DNA of 64,000 nucleotides from assembly GCF_016900315.1 (NCBI RefSeq), contig NZ_JACSNQ010000008.1, forward strand, positions 1 through 64,000, in the 5' to 3' direction. Under the pieces are notes generated by a model, which saw only the letters and a list, made by a program, of their open reading frames with translations, was not told the origin of the DNA and searched no databases. This DNA comes from Olsenella profusa. GTDB taxonomy: Bacteria; Actinomycetota; Coriobacteriia; Coriobacteriales; Atopobiaceae. Each line of letters begins with the position of its first letter. The first letter of the stretch is position 1. Position numbers and translations under genes: made by a program. Below are positions 10,610 to 18,978 of this stretch, in pieces.

Positions 10610-10675
10610 GCGTACGGGCGCTGCGAGGCTGGCGTCGGGTGCGCCCGTTTGCTTGGCATGCCCGTTGCGTGTACC

Positions 10676-10859
10676 CCCAAGTGCGCCCTCTTGTCAGGTG
10701 CACTGCTCAAGTGCACCCGTCTGTAGACGAAAAGGGCCTTAAGTGCACCCAAATCGGCGATAAAGCAGTCAAGTGCACCGAGGGGCGGGTGCACTTGAGG
10801 AGTACACCTAGAGGGCGGGTGCACTTGACGGGTGCACCTGACAAGAGGGCGCACTTGGG
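10676..10859. repeat. Palindromic array of AAGTGCACCC / GGGTGCACTT boxes
   Basis: Eight ~11-bp boxes. Four read (C)AAGTGCACCC or a one-base variant (near 10679, 10709, 10741, 10771) and four are inverted, GGGTGCACTTG or variants (10787, 10817, 10830, 10848). The outermost boxes are part of a perfect 27-bp inverted repeat (10676-10702 / 10833-10859). The whole 184 bp is therefore one large palindrome of smaller palindromes. No convincing gene lies within. It sits between groEL and an XRE-family regulator gene, so operator function is possible. Confidence 0.75.
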
Positions 10860-10887
10860 CAGCGCTCGCCCCGCGTCGCCCGGCAGT

Positions 10888-10902
10888 ACAACCACCGGTT
10901 GT
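10888..10902 (+). promoter_or_regulatory. Possible operator upstream of the XRE regulator
   Basis: Inverted repeat ACAACC-N3-GGTTGT about 100 bp before the regulator start, close to AT-richer sequence (GTAGAATGGGGTATC) that could hold a -10 box. Weak, position-based call for an autoregulatory site. Confidence 0.3.
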
Positions 10903-11002
10903 CTCCGCAGGTAGAATGGGGTATCTGGATAGTTGGTGGAACTCAACCGGGCGTGCTGGCAGAGTGGGGCTTGTCAGAGAAGCCCCGACGAAAGGATCAA
11001 CG

Positions 11003-11533
11003 ATGGGCGAGAAGAACGAGACCCTGGGACGTCGAATCGCGCGGCTGCGCCTTGAGCACGGCATGACTCAGGAGAGCCTGGCCGGCAGGCTGGGCGTGAC
11101 CGCGCAGGCCGTGAGCAAGTGGGAGAACGACCTCAGCGCGCCCGACATCTCGCTGCTATCTGCGCTTGCGCGTACGCTTGACGTGACGGTTGACGAGCTG
11201 CTGGGCTCAGGCAAGCCCGAGCCTCCGGCGGGCTTGCCTGAGCCTGCGAAGGTCGAGCCCGGCCCTGTCGTTCAAGACGGTGCCAGGCCCCGCAAGCTGC
11301 ACCTTCACGTGGAGAGCGCGGACGGCGACGACGTCAACATCAACGTGCCGCTGGGCATGGCGAGCGCGGTCCTCAAGGTCGGCTCCAAGTTCCCCGGCGC
11401 CGCCAGCCTCGACGTCGACGGTACCGGCATAGACCCCGAGCTTCTCGTCGAGGCCGTCAAGCACGGCGAGAAGGGAACGCTTCTCGAGGTCGACACCGGA
11501 GACGGCGACCACGTGACCATCTCACTTGAGTAG
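11003..11533 (+). CDS. XRE-family transcriptional regulator with C-terminal SHOCT-like/DUF-type domain
   Basis: 176-residue protein. Residues ~7-67 are a Cro/CI-type helix-turn-helix (RIARLRLEHGMTQESLAGRL, VTAQAVSKWENDLSAPDISL, ending DVTVDELLG). A Pro-rich linker follows, then a C-terminal ~75-residue domain KLHLHVESADGDDVNINVPL...GDHVTISLE resembling the module found in YvlB/LiaX-type proteins; that likeness is from memory. The linker DNA holds a perfect 15-bp inverted repeat (11204-11218 / 11230-11244). The start is supported by GAAAGGATC. A truncated nucleotidyltransferase gene starts 21 bp after its stop and may have been co-transcribed. Confidence 0.8.
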   Translation: MGEKNETLGRRIARLRLEHGMTQESLAGRLGVTAQAVSKWENDLSAPDISLLSALARTLDVTVDELLGSGKPEPPAGLPEPAKVEPGPVVQDGARPRKLHLHVESADGDDVNINVPLGMASAVLKVGSKFPGAASLDVDGTGIDPELLVEAVKHGEKGTLLEVDTGDGDHVTISLE

Positions 11534-11545
11534 ACGTTCGGCTAG

Positions 11546-11605
11546 GGAGGGACGATGCCAGAAGAGACGACGCCTGGAGGGACGATGCCAGAAGAGACGA
11601 CACCG
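11546..11605 (+). repeat. 30-bp tandem duplication of a ribosome-binding site and start codon
   Basis: Two adjacent 30-bp units (11546-11575 and 11576-11605) differ only in their last few bases. Each contains GGAGGGACGATGCCAGAAGA, a strong Shine-Dalgarno plus an ATG, so the downstream nucleotidyltransferase remnant has two in-frame starts (11555, 11585) each with its own binding site. Confidence 0.9.
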
Positions 11606-11881
11606 CGCAGAGGGCGTTCCACGGGAGTGGCGCGGCTTGACCAGGCAATCTCGCGCATCGCCGGGGCCGCGGTTGCGGACGGGCTGTGCGAGGCGGTCGT
11701 CCTCAAGGGATCGATTGGCCGCGGTGACGCGGACGAGTTCTCTGACGTGGACCTCTATCTCGTCGTCTCTCCCCAGAATCGCGATGTCGTGCTCGGGCGA
11801 CGCAATCAGTACCTTGCTGCCAACGGGGACGTCGTGTTTGTCGAGGACGTCGACTTTGGGCTGCCCCAGGTACCGTCAAGA
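11555..11881 (+). pseudogene. Nucleotidyltransferase (MNT/Pol-beta-like), truncated by an IS256-family insertion
   Basis: About 108 codons of a minimal nucleotidyltransferase: VVLKGSIGRGDADEFSDVDL carries the GS-x9-DxD signature that binds metal and nucleotide. The frame runs into the left end of an insertion sequence at about 11882 and then stops after unrelated codons. No C-terminal continuation was found beyond the right end of the element, so insertion was probably accompanied by deletion, or the rest was lost later. Without its remaining fold the product is unlikely to work. In intact form such genes occur as antitoxin-like or aminoglycoside-type transferases; the specific role is unknown. 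Confidence 0.75.
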
Positions 11882-13195
11882 TTCTTGCGCACTTTCCGAC
11901 AGCCCCATAGGCCCGCCGTCCGGTGCGGCTACCCCTCCAGCAGAGTCACGTCCAGGTAGCGACGAGAGCCCCACTCGCTCTCGGCCACGTACTTGAGCCT
12001 GGCGGTCACGAGCATGAGGGCGCTCCTCCCGTCGGGGAAGGTGCCCACGACCCTCGTCCTGCGCCGGATCTCGCGGTTGAGCCTCTCGATGGCGTTGTTG
12101 GTGCGTATGCGCCGCCAGTGCTCGCGTGGGAACCGCGTGTAGGCCAGGGTCTCGGCGTAGCCGTCCCTCACGACCTTGGCGGCCTCCCCGAGCTTGGACT
12201 TCTCGAGCTCGGATGCGACCTCGAGGGCCTTGGCCTCGGACGCCTCGCGCGACTCCATGGCGTGGATGGCCTTGAGCATGGCCGCGACCTTCGGCCGCTT
12301 GGACTTGGGCACCTTCGCGAGCACGTTCCTGTAGAAGTGGACCGTGCAGCGCTGGTAGGCCGCGCCGGGGAAGACCTCCGCGATGGAGCCGACCATGCCG
12401 GCCGCCTTGTCGCCGGTGAACATCCTCACGCCGCGCAGCCCGCGCGACTTCAGCCACGAGAGGAACTCCCGCCAGCACTCCGCCGACTCCGTGAACCCCT
12501 CGGCGGCACCGATGACCTCGCGGAAGCCGTCGTCGTTCACGCCTATGGCCACCATCACGGCCACGTTCTCGTAGCTCCCGCCCCAGGATCTCTTGAGGTA
12601 TATCCCGTCGACGTAGACGTAGGGGTACGCCCGGTCGAGCGGCCTGTTGCGCCACTCCTCGACCGACGCGAACGCCTTCTCGTTGAGGTTGGAGACGGTC
12701 GACGCCGAGACGCTCGAGCCCCAGAGGATCTCGGAGACGTCCTCGATGCGCCTGGTGGAGACGCCCGCGAGGTACATTTCTATCATGGCCTCCTCGACGC
12801 TCGTCTCGCGGCGCCGGTAGCGCTCGATGATCGCCGTGGTGAACCGCATGCCCTTGAGCTTGGGCATGCGGATCGTGACCTCGCCGGACGTCGTCGTGAG
12901 CTTTCGCTCGTAGTGGCCGGCGCGGTACGCCTCGCGCCCTGCCGTCCGCTCGTAGCGCTCGGCGCCCACGAGGTCGTCGGCCTCCTCGTCCAGGAGGCCG
13001 TTCAGCATCTCCTCGACGGTACTCCTGACGAGCTCGCGAAGGTCGGTCTTCAGGCTCTCCTCGTTGAATGTTACGATTGGCTCGGGCATGGTCTACCTCC
13101 AGCATGTTTCTTGTCTAGGCAACTCGAATCATACCGGGGCGGGCCGTGCCCTCCTTCCTATCTGGACGCTATGCCGCTGTCAAAGTGCGCAAGAA
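11882..13195 (-). mobile_element. IS256-family insertion sequence
   Basis: About 1.31 kb, bounded by inverted ends: left TTCTTGCGCACTTTCCGACA (11882-11901), right the complement of TTCTTGCGCACTTTGACAGC (13176-13195), matching apart from a 2-base insertion. It contains one transposase gene on the minus strand. The 8-9 bp flanks do not match each other (CGTCAAGA versus ATTGTACG), so no target duplication remains, consistent with a rearrangement after insertion. Confidence 0.85.
11929..13089 (-). CDS. IS256-family (Mutator-type) transposase
   Basis: 386-residue DDE transposase that appears full length. The three acidic residues lie in the expected contexts: YVDGIYLKRSWGG, RMFTGDKAAGMVGS and TNNAIERLNREIRRRTRVVG. 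The N-terminal part includes VEEMLNGLLDEEADDLVGAERYER, typical of the family. GGAGGTAGACC precedes the start. Product would move the element bounded at 11882-13195 by cut-and-paste/copy-out via a circle in known members. Intact reading frame implies the element may still be active. Confidence 0.93.
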   Translation of the reverse strand: MPEPIVTFNEESLKTDLRELVRSTVEEMLNGLLDEEADDLVGAERYERTAGREAYRAGHYERKLTTTSGEVTIRMPKLKGMRFTTAIIERYRRRETSVEEAMIEMYLAGVSTRRIEDVSEILWGSSVSASTVSNLNEKAFASVEEWRNRPLDRAYPYVYVDGIYLKRSWGGSYENVAVMVAIGVNDDGFREVIGAAEGFTESAECWREFLSWLKSRGLRGVRMFTGDKAAGMVGSIAEVFPGAAYQRCTVHFYRNVLAKVPKSKRPKVAAMLKAIHAMESREASEAKALEVASELEKSKLGEAAKVVRDGYAETLAYTRFPREHWRRIRTNNAIERLNREIRRRTRVVGTFPDGRSALMLVTARLKYVAESEWGSRRYLDVTLLEG

Positions 13196-13296
13196 ATTGT
13201 ACGTTACCGTACGCTTTCTCGATTTGCATTCTGATGATTTTTGGGTGTTGTATATAGTCCGATGACCCACATATAGCAAGCGACGAACCTGAACCC

Positions 13297-13521
13297 ATGG
13301 ACGAGACCCGCCTCAAAATAGCCTTCGGCAGCCGATGCTGGCAGCTGCGCGACCAAACCGGCCTGAGCCAGGAGCGGCTTGCGCTGAGCATCGGGATGGA
13401 CCGGTCCTACTACGCGTCCATCGAGACGGGCGCGCGCAACGTCACCCTGGTCAACATGTCCAAGATCGCGAACGGGCTCGGCGTGAGCCTCTCCGAGCTG
13501 CTCAGGGGCGTCGAGCGCTGA
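13297..13521 (+). CDS. Small XRE-family DNA-binding protein
   Basis: 74-residue protein that is almost entirely a Cro/CI helix-turn-helix: RCWQLRDQTGLSQERLALSI, then MDRSYYASIETGARNVTLVN and KIANGLGVSLSELLRG. The size and sequence resemble controller proteins of restriction-modification systems and stand-alone phage-type repressors; no restriction or methylase gene is nearby. The upstream 100 bp are AT-richer than the surroundings and hold GTACGTTACCGTAC (13199-13212), a partial dyad that may be an operator. No strong Shine-Dalgarno is seen. It may be a leftover of the mobile region disrupted by the IS element. Confidence 0.75.
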   Translation: MDETRLKIAFGSRCWQLRDQTGLSQERLALSIGMDRSYYASIETGARNVTLVNMSKIANGLGVSLSELLRGVER

Positions 13522-13522
13522 C

Positions 13523-13582
13523 GGCGAGAAGGGCTGCCCCGCTGCGCAGGTCGCGAGAGCCGGGCCGACCGTTCTTCTCGCC
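13523..13582. terminator. Inverted GGCGAGAAG / CTTCTCGCC pair between convergent genes
   Basis: GGCGAGAAG at 13523-13531 pairs with CTTCTCGCC at 13574-13582 across a GC-rich loop, in the 66-nt gap between the small XRE gene and the LCP gene. The arms are copies of the GTTCTTCTCGCC motif that recurs across the window. A shared bidirectional terminator is plausible. Confidence 0.45.
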
Positions 13583-13587
13583 TGCGC

Positions 13588-15108
13588 TTATTCCGCTGAC
13601 TCGGGCTCGGGGACGTCTGCGGTGGTGAGCCCGGCGTCGGCCGCAAGCGCCTCGTAGTCGCGCGGCCCCGCCGCGTTGCTCGCCGAGCCGAGGCGCTCGT
13701 CCTCGGCCTGCTGCTGCGGGACCTCCGCCGAGATGTCGTTGGGGTCGAGCCCCGCGTCCACGAGCTGCATCATCTGACGCCACTCCTCGTACATGGTGGC
13801 CACGTACGAGACGCCGTCCTGGGAGAGCGTGTAGCTCGGCGTGATGCACGAGTAGATGCTCAGCCCGTGGCCCGACCCCTGCAGCTCGAGCGCGTACGAG
13901 ATGATGTCCGGGACGGAGAGGTCCGTGGAGATGGACTGCGCCAGCTGGGAGATGAGACGGGGCATGTCCGTGGGGCTTGCCGCGAGCACCTTCTGGACGA
14001 TGGCACTCAGAATCTGGCGCTGCGCCTGCGCGCGGCTGAAGTCGCCGCCGGAGACGCTGTAGCGCTCGCGCGCGTACGCGAGGGCCTCCGCACCAGTGAG
14101 CGTCTGCTCCCCCGCCGAGAAGGACGCGCCGCCGTTGCCCGCGGGGATGTCCTCGGGTATGTCCACCGTCACGCCGCCGAGCGCGTCGACCACGCTCTCG
14201 AGCCCCTCGAAGTCGACCTCAACGTAGTGCGCGATGTCCACCCCGGCAAACTCGGACACGGCACGGACCGCGGACGCGGGGCCGTAGTTGTACGCTGCGT
14301 TAATCTTCTCGACGCTCCCCGAGGAGGTGATCATGGTGTCCCTGGGTATGGACACGAGCGTCACCGTCGCGTTTGCGGGGTCAACCCTCGCCAGGATGAT
14401 GACGTCCGAGCGCGACGCCGTGTCCCCCTCGCGCGCGTCGGAGCCTATGACCAGGGCGTAGAAGGCCGACGAGTCTGCAACGGGCTCGGACTCCTCCGGC
14501 TTCACGAGCGCCTCCTCGAGATCAGCACGGTCCGCCTCGTCCACGCCCATCGACCGGTTGAGGTCGCCCACCCACACGGCAATGGCCACCGCCACGACCA
14601 CGATCGCGGCAAGGACAAAGGCGAGAAGGACCTTGGCAGCAAGGGGCACCCGGCGGCGCCTGCGGCGCGGGCCGGCTTTTGCCTCCCCCGCCGCGGTGCC
14701 GTTTGCGGTGATTTTGGAGCCGGCGGCGTCAACGTTGGCGGCGTTGGCGGGGCCCGACCCCCGGGAGCTCACGGGGCGCAGACGGCGCGCGACCGAGCTC
14801 TCTGGCTCAAGGTCCTGCTGAAAGGTCTCCTCAAAGCGGCCCCGCCGGAAGTGGCGCGGCGTCACCGAGGGCTTGAGCGGCTCCGCGGTGCCCAGGGGAT
14901 CCTGGGGGGTGCCGGAGGGGTCCGGGCCGTGGCCGAGCGGCGTGGCCGTGGCGCCCTCGAGGTCCTCGCGCGTGCGCGGCGTGGTCGGAGTGTGGGTGGG
15001 GGCGGTTGCGTGGCTGGGGGTGGTTGTGCCGGCGTCGGTTGTGCCGGCGTCGGCGGCGTGGCGCGGGTTCGAGGCGTGACGCGGGCTGTCCGTATTGTCC
15101 TGGCTCAT
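13588..15108 (-). CDS. LytR-CpsA-Psr (LCP) family cell-wall glycopolymer ligase
   Basis: 506-residue membrane protein. The first ~180 residues are a long Pro/Thr/His-rich cytoplasmic tail, then a basic stretch and one transmembrane segment (KVLLAFVLAAIVVVAVAIAV), then the extracellular LCP domain starting AFYALVIGSDAREGDTASRS. Conserved pieces include RSDVIILARVDP, VSIPRDTMI, INAAYNYGPA, DALGGVTVDIPED and LAYARERYS. LCP enzymes transfer lipid-linked glycopolymers such as capsule or teichoic acid to peptidoglycan. The polysaccharide locus 4 kb away is a natural partner, by inference. The start is at MSQDN; an upstream in-frame codon has no conserved sequence. Confidence 0.88.
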   Translation of the reverse strand: MSQDNTDSPRHASNPRHAADAGTTDAGTTTPSHATAPTHTPTTPRTREDLEGATATPLGHGPDPSGTPQDPLGTAEPLKPSVTPRHFRRGRFEETFQQDLEPESSVARRLRPVSSRGSGPANAANVDAAGSKITANGTAAGEAKAGPRRRRRRVPLAAKVLLAFVLAAIVVVAVAIAVWVGDLNRSMGVDEADRADLEEALVKPEESEPVADSSAFYALVIGSDAREGDTASRSDVIILARVDPANATVTLVSIPRDTMITSSGSVEKINAAYNYGPASAVRAVSEFAGVDIAHYVEVDFEGLESVVDALGGVTVDIPEDIPAGNGGASFSAGEQTLTGAEALAYARERYSVSGGDFSRAQAQRQILSAIVQKVLAASPTDMPRLISQLAQSISTDLSVPDIISYALELQGSGHGLSIYSCITPSYTLSQDGVSYVATMYEEWRQMMQLVDAGLDPNDISAEVPQQQAEDERLGSASNAAGPRDYEALAADAGLTTADVPEPESAE

Positions 15109-15304
15109 GGGACCACTTCGATTCTGTCTGGGGCGGCTCCTGGAACAGCCCGTCCCTGCTCGCTGGCGGCGCCGCAACGTTCACGGGCGCGTGAATACCG
15201 ACATTGTACGTGGAGGGACGAGACGCGCAAGCGTGGGCGGTACGAAGACGCGGAACGAGGGCATGGCGGAGACGGGCGGGACCCTTGTCCCGTCCCTATG
15301 GCTC

Positions 15305-15348
15305 GCTTAAAGTCACGCTTCTGGCAAGAAAAACATGACTTTGAGCGA
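15305..15348 (+). repeat. Solitary AGTCACGC hairpin unit
   Basis: AAAGTCACGCTTCTGGCAAG followed by AAAAACATGACTTT forms an imperfect hairpin with flanking CTCGCTT / GAGCGA. It is clearly related to the six-unit 62-bp-period array at 59420-59761, so that family also occurs as a single copy here. Confidence 0.6.
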
Positions 15349-15433
15349 CTTCACCGACCTGCGCTACGACGTCAAGGGCGAGCTCTACGAGTTCTATCTC
15401 AAGGGAATGCTGGGAGGTAGCACCCATGCCTAG
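15335..15433 (+). pseudogene. Short open frame, probable C-terminal remnant of an unknown protein
   Basis: 32 codons: MTLSDFTDLRYDVKGELYEF continuing YLKGMLGGSTHA to TAG. The composition looks protein-like (acidic/aromatic helix), but the start lies inside a hairpin repeat unit, so it is more likely the tail of a lost gene than a real start. I do not recognise the family. A Shine-Dalgarno-like GGGAGGT near its end precedes an ATG at 15426, suggesting a second gene once followed. Confidence 0.35.
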
Positions 15434-15511
15434 GTCTCGGAAGCGCCCCTCTCGCCAGCCTTGGACGCGCATTCCGTCTATGCCGACGGCCAGCCGACGC
15501 GTGGCAGCTCG

Positions 15512-15773
15512 CTACCTTTCCGGTCCGCGGAACAGCTCGTCATACGTCCCCATACGGACAAAGCGAACATCCGGGTTGGTCCTGTGCGGCAGGTGCAGGA
15601 CGACGACATCGACCGCGCCGTCCGACAGGTGGAAGTCGACATCATCATTCCGCCTCAAGCCAGGCGATGAAGCCTTCGGCGCTGTCGAAGCGCAGATCGT
15701 TATCTTCAATGAGCCCGGCCCTCAGGCGCTCGCAGAACCTCACGGTCGTCGATCTCATCGTCGCAGTTGCCAT
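15512..15773 (-). pseudogene. Small hypothetical protein gene split by a frameshift
   Basis: ATG at 15773 follows a perfect AAGGAGG. The first frame gives 42 residues (MRSTTVRFCERLRAGLIEDN then DLRFDSAEGFIAWLEAE) and stops at TGATGA. A one-base shift at that point opens a second frame with protein-like sequence (DDVDFHLSDGAVDVVVLHLP, HRTNPDVRFVRMGTYDELFR) ending at 15512. Joined, they make a plausible ~85-residue protein. The site GCGGAATGATGATG could be a real inactivating mutation, a sequencing error or programmed shifting. No family recognised. Confidence 0.5.
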
Positions 15774-16166
15774 GGCGGCCTCCTTATGTTGCGAGAATGG
15801 TTATTTGATAGCAGAGGACGCCGATGTGCAGTTGAAGAATTGCATTGCGCAATAGGTTTTGGCGTTGTAGAGGAGTGCCTCACACAACCCTTTCGCGCAT
15901 CGTGAGACGTGGAGCTTGCGGGATTAGAAGGACAGGGCTGCTGAGAAAATCACATCTGTGTTGAGGAACCCGCAACGACCACCGTTCCGTAAGCGCACGC
16001 GCCCTCAACGCACACGCCAGGCAGGCGTCCAAGGGAGCTGGCCTGTCATTGCCCGTCATTCACCGTCTGCCCATAGTATCGTCCGGTCTCCTCACGGGTA
16101 TGACTAACTCACGGCTCGGCGGTCAAACCGCGTACCGAGGGCAGCGCCGCTCCGAGAGGGGAGGTG
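15774..16166. other. Non-coding accessory stretch, no gene seen
   Basis: AT-richer than the surroundings at the left (promoter-like TATCAAATAACC upstream of the 15773 start on the minus strand), then mixed sequence. No open frame with a credible ribosome site and no RNA fold that I recognise. Confidence 0.4.
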
Positions 16167-16172
16167 ATGCCG

Positions 16173-16286
16173 ATGGACGTATCTGAGGTCGTTGCGTTAC
16201 TGACCAGCTGCGTTTCGCTGGCCCTGGCGATAGTAAGGCTCGTTCGAGAGGTGCGTAGGAGGTCCGACGAAAGTGAGGGCCGCTGA
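16173..16286 (+). CDS. Small hydrophobic peptide, type I toxin-like
   Basis: 37-residue open frame: MDVSEVVALLTSCVSLALAI then VRLVREVRRRSDESEGR. One hydrophobic helix (residues ~5-23) is followed by a basic then polar tail, the layout of type I toxins and the putative holin-like toxin group. A perfect GGGAGGTGA lies at 16159-16167 with ATG choices at 16167 and 16173. The stop codon is inside a hairpin GGGCCGCT (16277-16284) / AGCGGCCC (16298-16305), and highly structured mRNA is usual for such genes. No antisense RNA promoter was identified. Function is inferred from architecture only. Confidence 0.45.
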   Translation: MDVSEVVALLTSCVSLALAIVRLVREVRRRSDESEGR

Positions 16287-16364
16287 CGCGTAGCGTAAGC
16301 GGCCCAATACCCAGTAGCGGCACTGCCTAGGTCCCACAACGTAGGCGGCCGTCGAGCCTATTGT

Positions 16365-16672
16365 ACCCACTCCCACCCGACGCAATGCGCGTCAAAAGCT
16401 CGTGGCGTAAAGTTGTTGTTGACTGGCCCGTCAGCTCGCCCTGAACCGAATCCCTGCCCACGTTGGCGAGAGGGGCAGAGACGGGGGTGCACGCGTTAGC
16501 AATCGGGGCATCTTTAATCCCAGAGGGCCAAAGATGCCGCGAATCCTAACCAGGAGGGGCCGAAACCCGCTAAGATGCGCCGATTCTCAACGCCCCTGGC
16601 AGAGGGGCCGACTGCGCGCCGGGGACGCCCCACTCCCATCCGGCACAATACGCATCAAAAGCTGTGAAAGTG
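16365..16672. repeat. Intergenic direct and inverted repeats
   Basis: A ~45-bp direct repeat occurs at about 16366-16412 and 16627-16672 (shared pieces: CCCACTCCCA, then CAATNCGC, then GTCAAAAGCT or ATCAAAAGCT). Between them lies a hairpin GCATCTTT (16509-16516) / AAAGATGC (16530-16537) and imperfectly repeated blocks ending GAGGGGCC. No gene is visible; this could be a structured RNA or decayed element. Confidence 0.45.
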
Positions 16673-16742
16673 TTTGCGGGCACCGTCCATACTCTCGCAC
16701 ACCTTCCGACAGCGCTATAAGCCCCAGTGTAAACGGGGGTCT

Positions 16743-18978
16743 CTACCACCACACGTCGCCCGCGGTGTACCAGCCGGACAGGTCGCCAACAACCGTAGGG
16801 CCCTCCCCCTCGGTTACCGGGTCAAGGCGAATCTGGCGCTCATCGCCAGAGGTGAACTGCCGAACGACGTAGGTTGCCTGGCCATAGTCCTTGCCGCCGA
16901 GCGACGTCAGGCTGAAGGTGATGTTGTCCCCGTCGAGGCTGAAGGTACCCGTCCCCTCGGCACCACCATACCCGTAGAGCCAGCGGGTCACCGTACCGTC
17001 GGGAGCGAGCGCAAGGCACACGACGCCGGCGTTTGCCATGGGGTCGTCGAGCATCCAGACTCCCGTGCCGGAAGTGAGCCATGCGAGCGTGTCGGATGCA
17101 AGCGAGGCGTCCTCATCCCCTTGCGCGGTAAGCTCATCGGAGGAGGTGGGCGTGTCCTCGGGGACATAGGTCCCGTCGAGCTCCGCGATACCACAGGCTA
17201 GGTCGAACGAGCCGTCGTCGTTCAACGTAATCGCGAGCGTGACGTTGCCATAGTCAAGAGACTCGACCGCAATCGAGCCCTCTCCCCCGTCGAACGCGAC
17301 CATAACCGGCTGGTAGTTGGTGAGGCTGAGCATGCGATAGCCGGCCTCCGCCTCATGGCTGAAGGTGAGGCCACCGTCGGCGGGCGCGACGTCAAACGTG
17401 GACCACGTGCGCTCCGTGTCTCCCACGCGCCGATAAGTGCCCGAGAAGCCCGTGAGGTCAACCTCACCGCTTGCCACGTCTCCCGCACAGCCGCACTCGC
17501 ACGTTCCCGTGAGCGCCCTGTCGGCAAGGCCATAGAACATGCCCTCGTACTTCTCGATAAGTTCGATCATTTGGGAGCGCGTCTGCTGCTGCGCCGCTGC
17601 AGCGTCAACGATTGCCTGGGCGCCCTCCTGGTTCATCCAGGGACGGTTTCCCACGGCATCGGCCCAGCTCGACGCCTCGTCAAGCGCAAACAGCTCGAAG
17701 CTCAGATAAGCCTTCCAGCCCTTGACGAACTCAGCCGCGGAAGGTGCCTCGCCGCCCTGCACGAGCTCGCCATTCGTCGCCAAGAACGCGTCGCTCAGCC
17801 CCTGCCTGAGGTACTGGCAGCATATAGGTGACAAGCATGCCCATGTTGGCGTCCGCGTCCTCACCCGTGGAGAAGACGAGGTCGAGCCCGTCCATCCCGA
17901 GCGACAAGATCGGGTTGTCCCCGCTGAGGGCATCCCACACGCGGCTCATGACCACGTCAGCCGCCGCGGCGGTCATCTGCGACGCAGCGAGCTCCACTCC
18001 GTCCTCGTCAAACACGAGGCTCTCGTCAACCGCACTTCGATATGCATCGAGCACACGGTCTGCTGCCGCAGCGAAGTCGTTGTTTCCCGCCTCGGCAGCC
18101 CGGTCGCGCGCGCCCTCGAGCAGTACGATGCGCGCCTCGTCGGCACCAAGTGCGGCATCGATGCCAGACCACGCCTCGCCAAAGCGCGCCGCGGACTGGG
18201 CGGCGAACCACCCATCGCCCACCGCGTCGGAGAACGCGCCGAGCGCGGCAGAGTCCCCCGAAACGTGCGCGCCGAGGTCCTCTCCCGTGAGGCCCTTCCA
18301 GCCATCGAGGAACCGGTCGTACTCGGAGGCGAGGTCGGCCTCGTTCTCCGCCGTCATGCTGAACAGCGTCGTCAGAATGCCCGCGGCGGAATCCGCCGTT
18401 CCCGCGTCGTCAAGGTCAAGGCCTTCCTCGGCCGCAGCGTCCTCCGAGCCGGAAACAGCGCTCACAGAGTCCTCGTCAAACGCCAGCCAACTGAGGATCG
18501 CGGCCTCGTACAGATGCTGCGAGGACAGATCCGAGGGACCGTTGTAGAGGCTGTTCAGGAATGCCGCCGAGAGAGCAAGCCCAGTGTCCTCTGAAATCTG
18601 CTCGCCGATCTTTTCGTACTCGGGCGCAGAGAAGTCCAGGAAGGTGGAGTAGAGCGAATCGCCGCCCGACGTCGTCGCCTGCGCGACCCAGGGGTACATG
18701 CCAAGCTCCAAGGCACGACGGGCCTGCGCACACGCGTCATCCGGGCAGTCATCACCACACGTGCAGGCGAGCGGCGTCCCCGGCTTGAGCGTGACGGCAA
18801 GCTCGAGAGACGCGGGCTCAGCCTGTGGAGGCTCGCTTGCGTTGGCATCGGGTTCCGCATTCGGGATACCGGACGGAGCGCAGCCAACAAGCACCAGGAG
18901 CAGGCATGCAGCGAGAACCGCCAGTTCGGCCTTTGCTGTTACAGTCTGCATTGCTCTGCCCAGGGCACCTCTGCACAT
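16743..18978 (-). pseudogene. Large lipoprotein gene with a single frameshift, unknown function
   Basis: Two minus-strand frames join into one protein of about 740 residues. The 5' part (18978 to ~17820) starts with a lipoprotein leader (LAACLLLVLVGC) and is helical and acidic, with a Cys cluster LACTCGDDCPDDACAQAR. The 3' part (to 16743) continues the helical region (YLRQGLSDAFLATNGELVQG), has a second Cys cluster TGTCECGCAGDV, then a beta-rich C-terminal region with repeated FSG/GT-type strands. The frame changes near 17815-17830, where the first frame reads LVTYMLPVPQ and the second ICCQYLRQGL. A start at 18978 has GGAGG upstream; 18951 is the alternative. No family recognised. It may be a true pseudogene or one base error. 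Confidence 0.7.

Noticed and set aside
11874-13205. 8-9 bp target duplication around the IS256 element
   Set aside because: Flanks CGTCAAGA and ATTGTACG do not match; the shared TACCGT nearby is out of register.
13297-13521. Restriction-modification controller protein
   Set aside because: The small XRE protein resembles one, but no methyltransferase or endonuclease gene lies on either side, so only a generic regulator is called.
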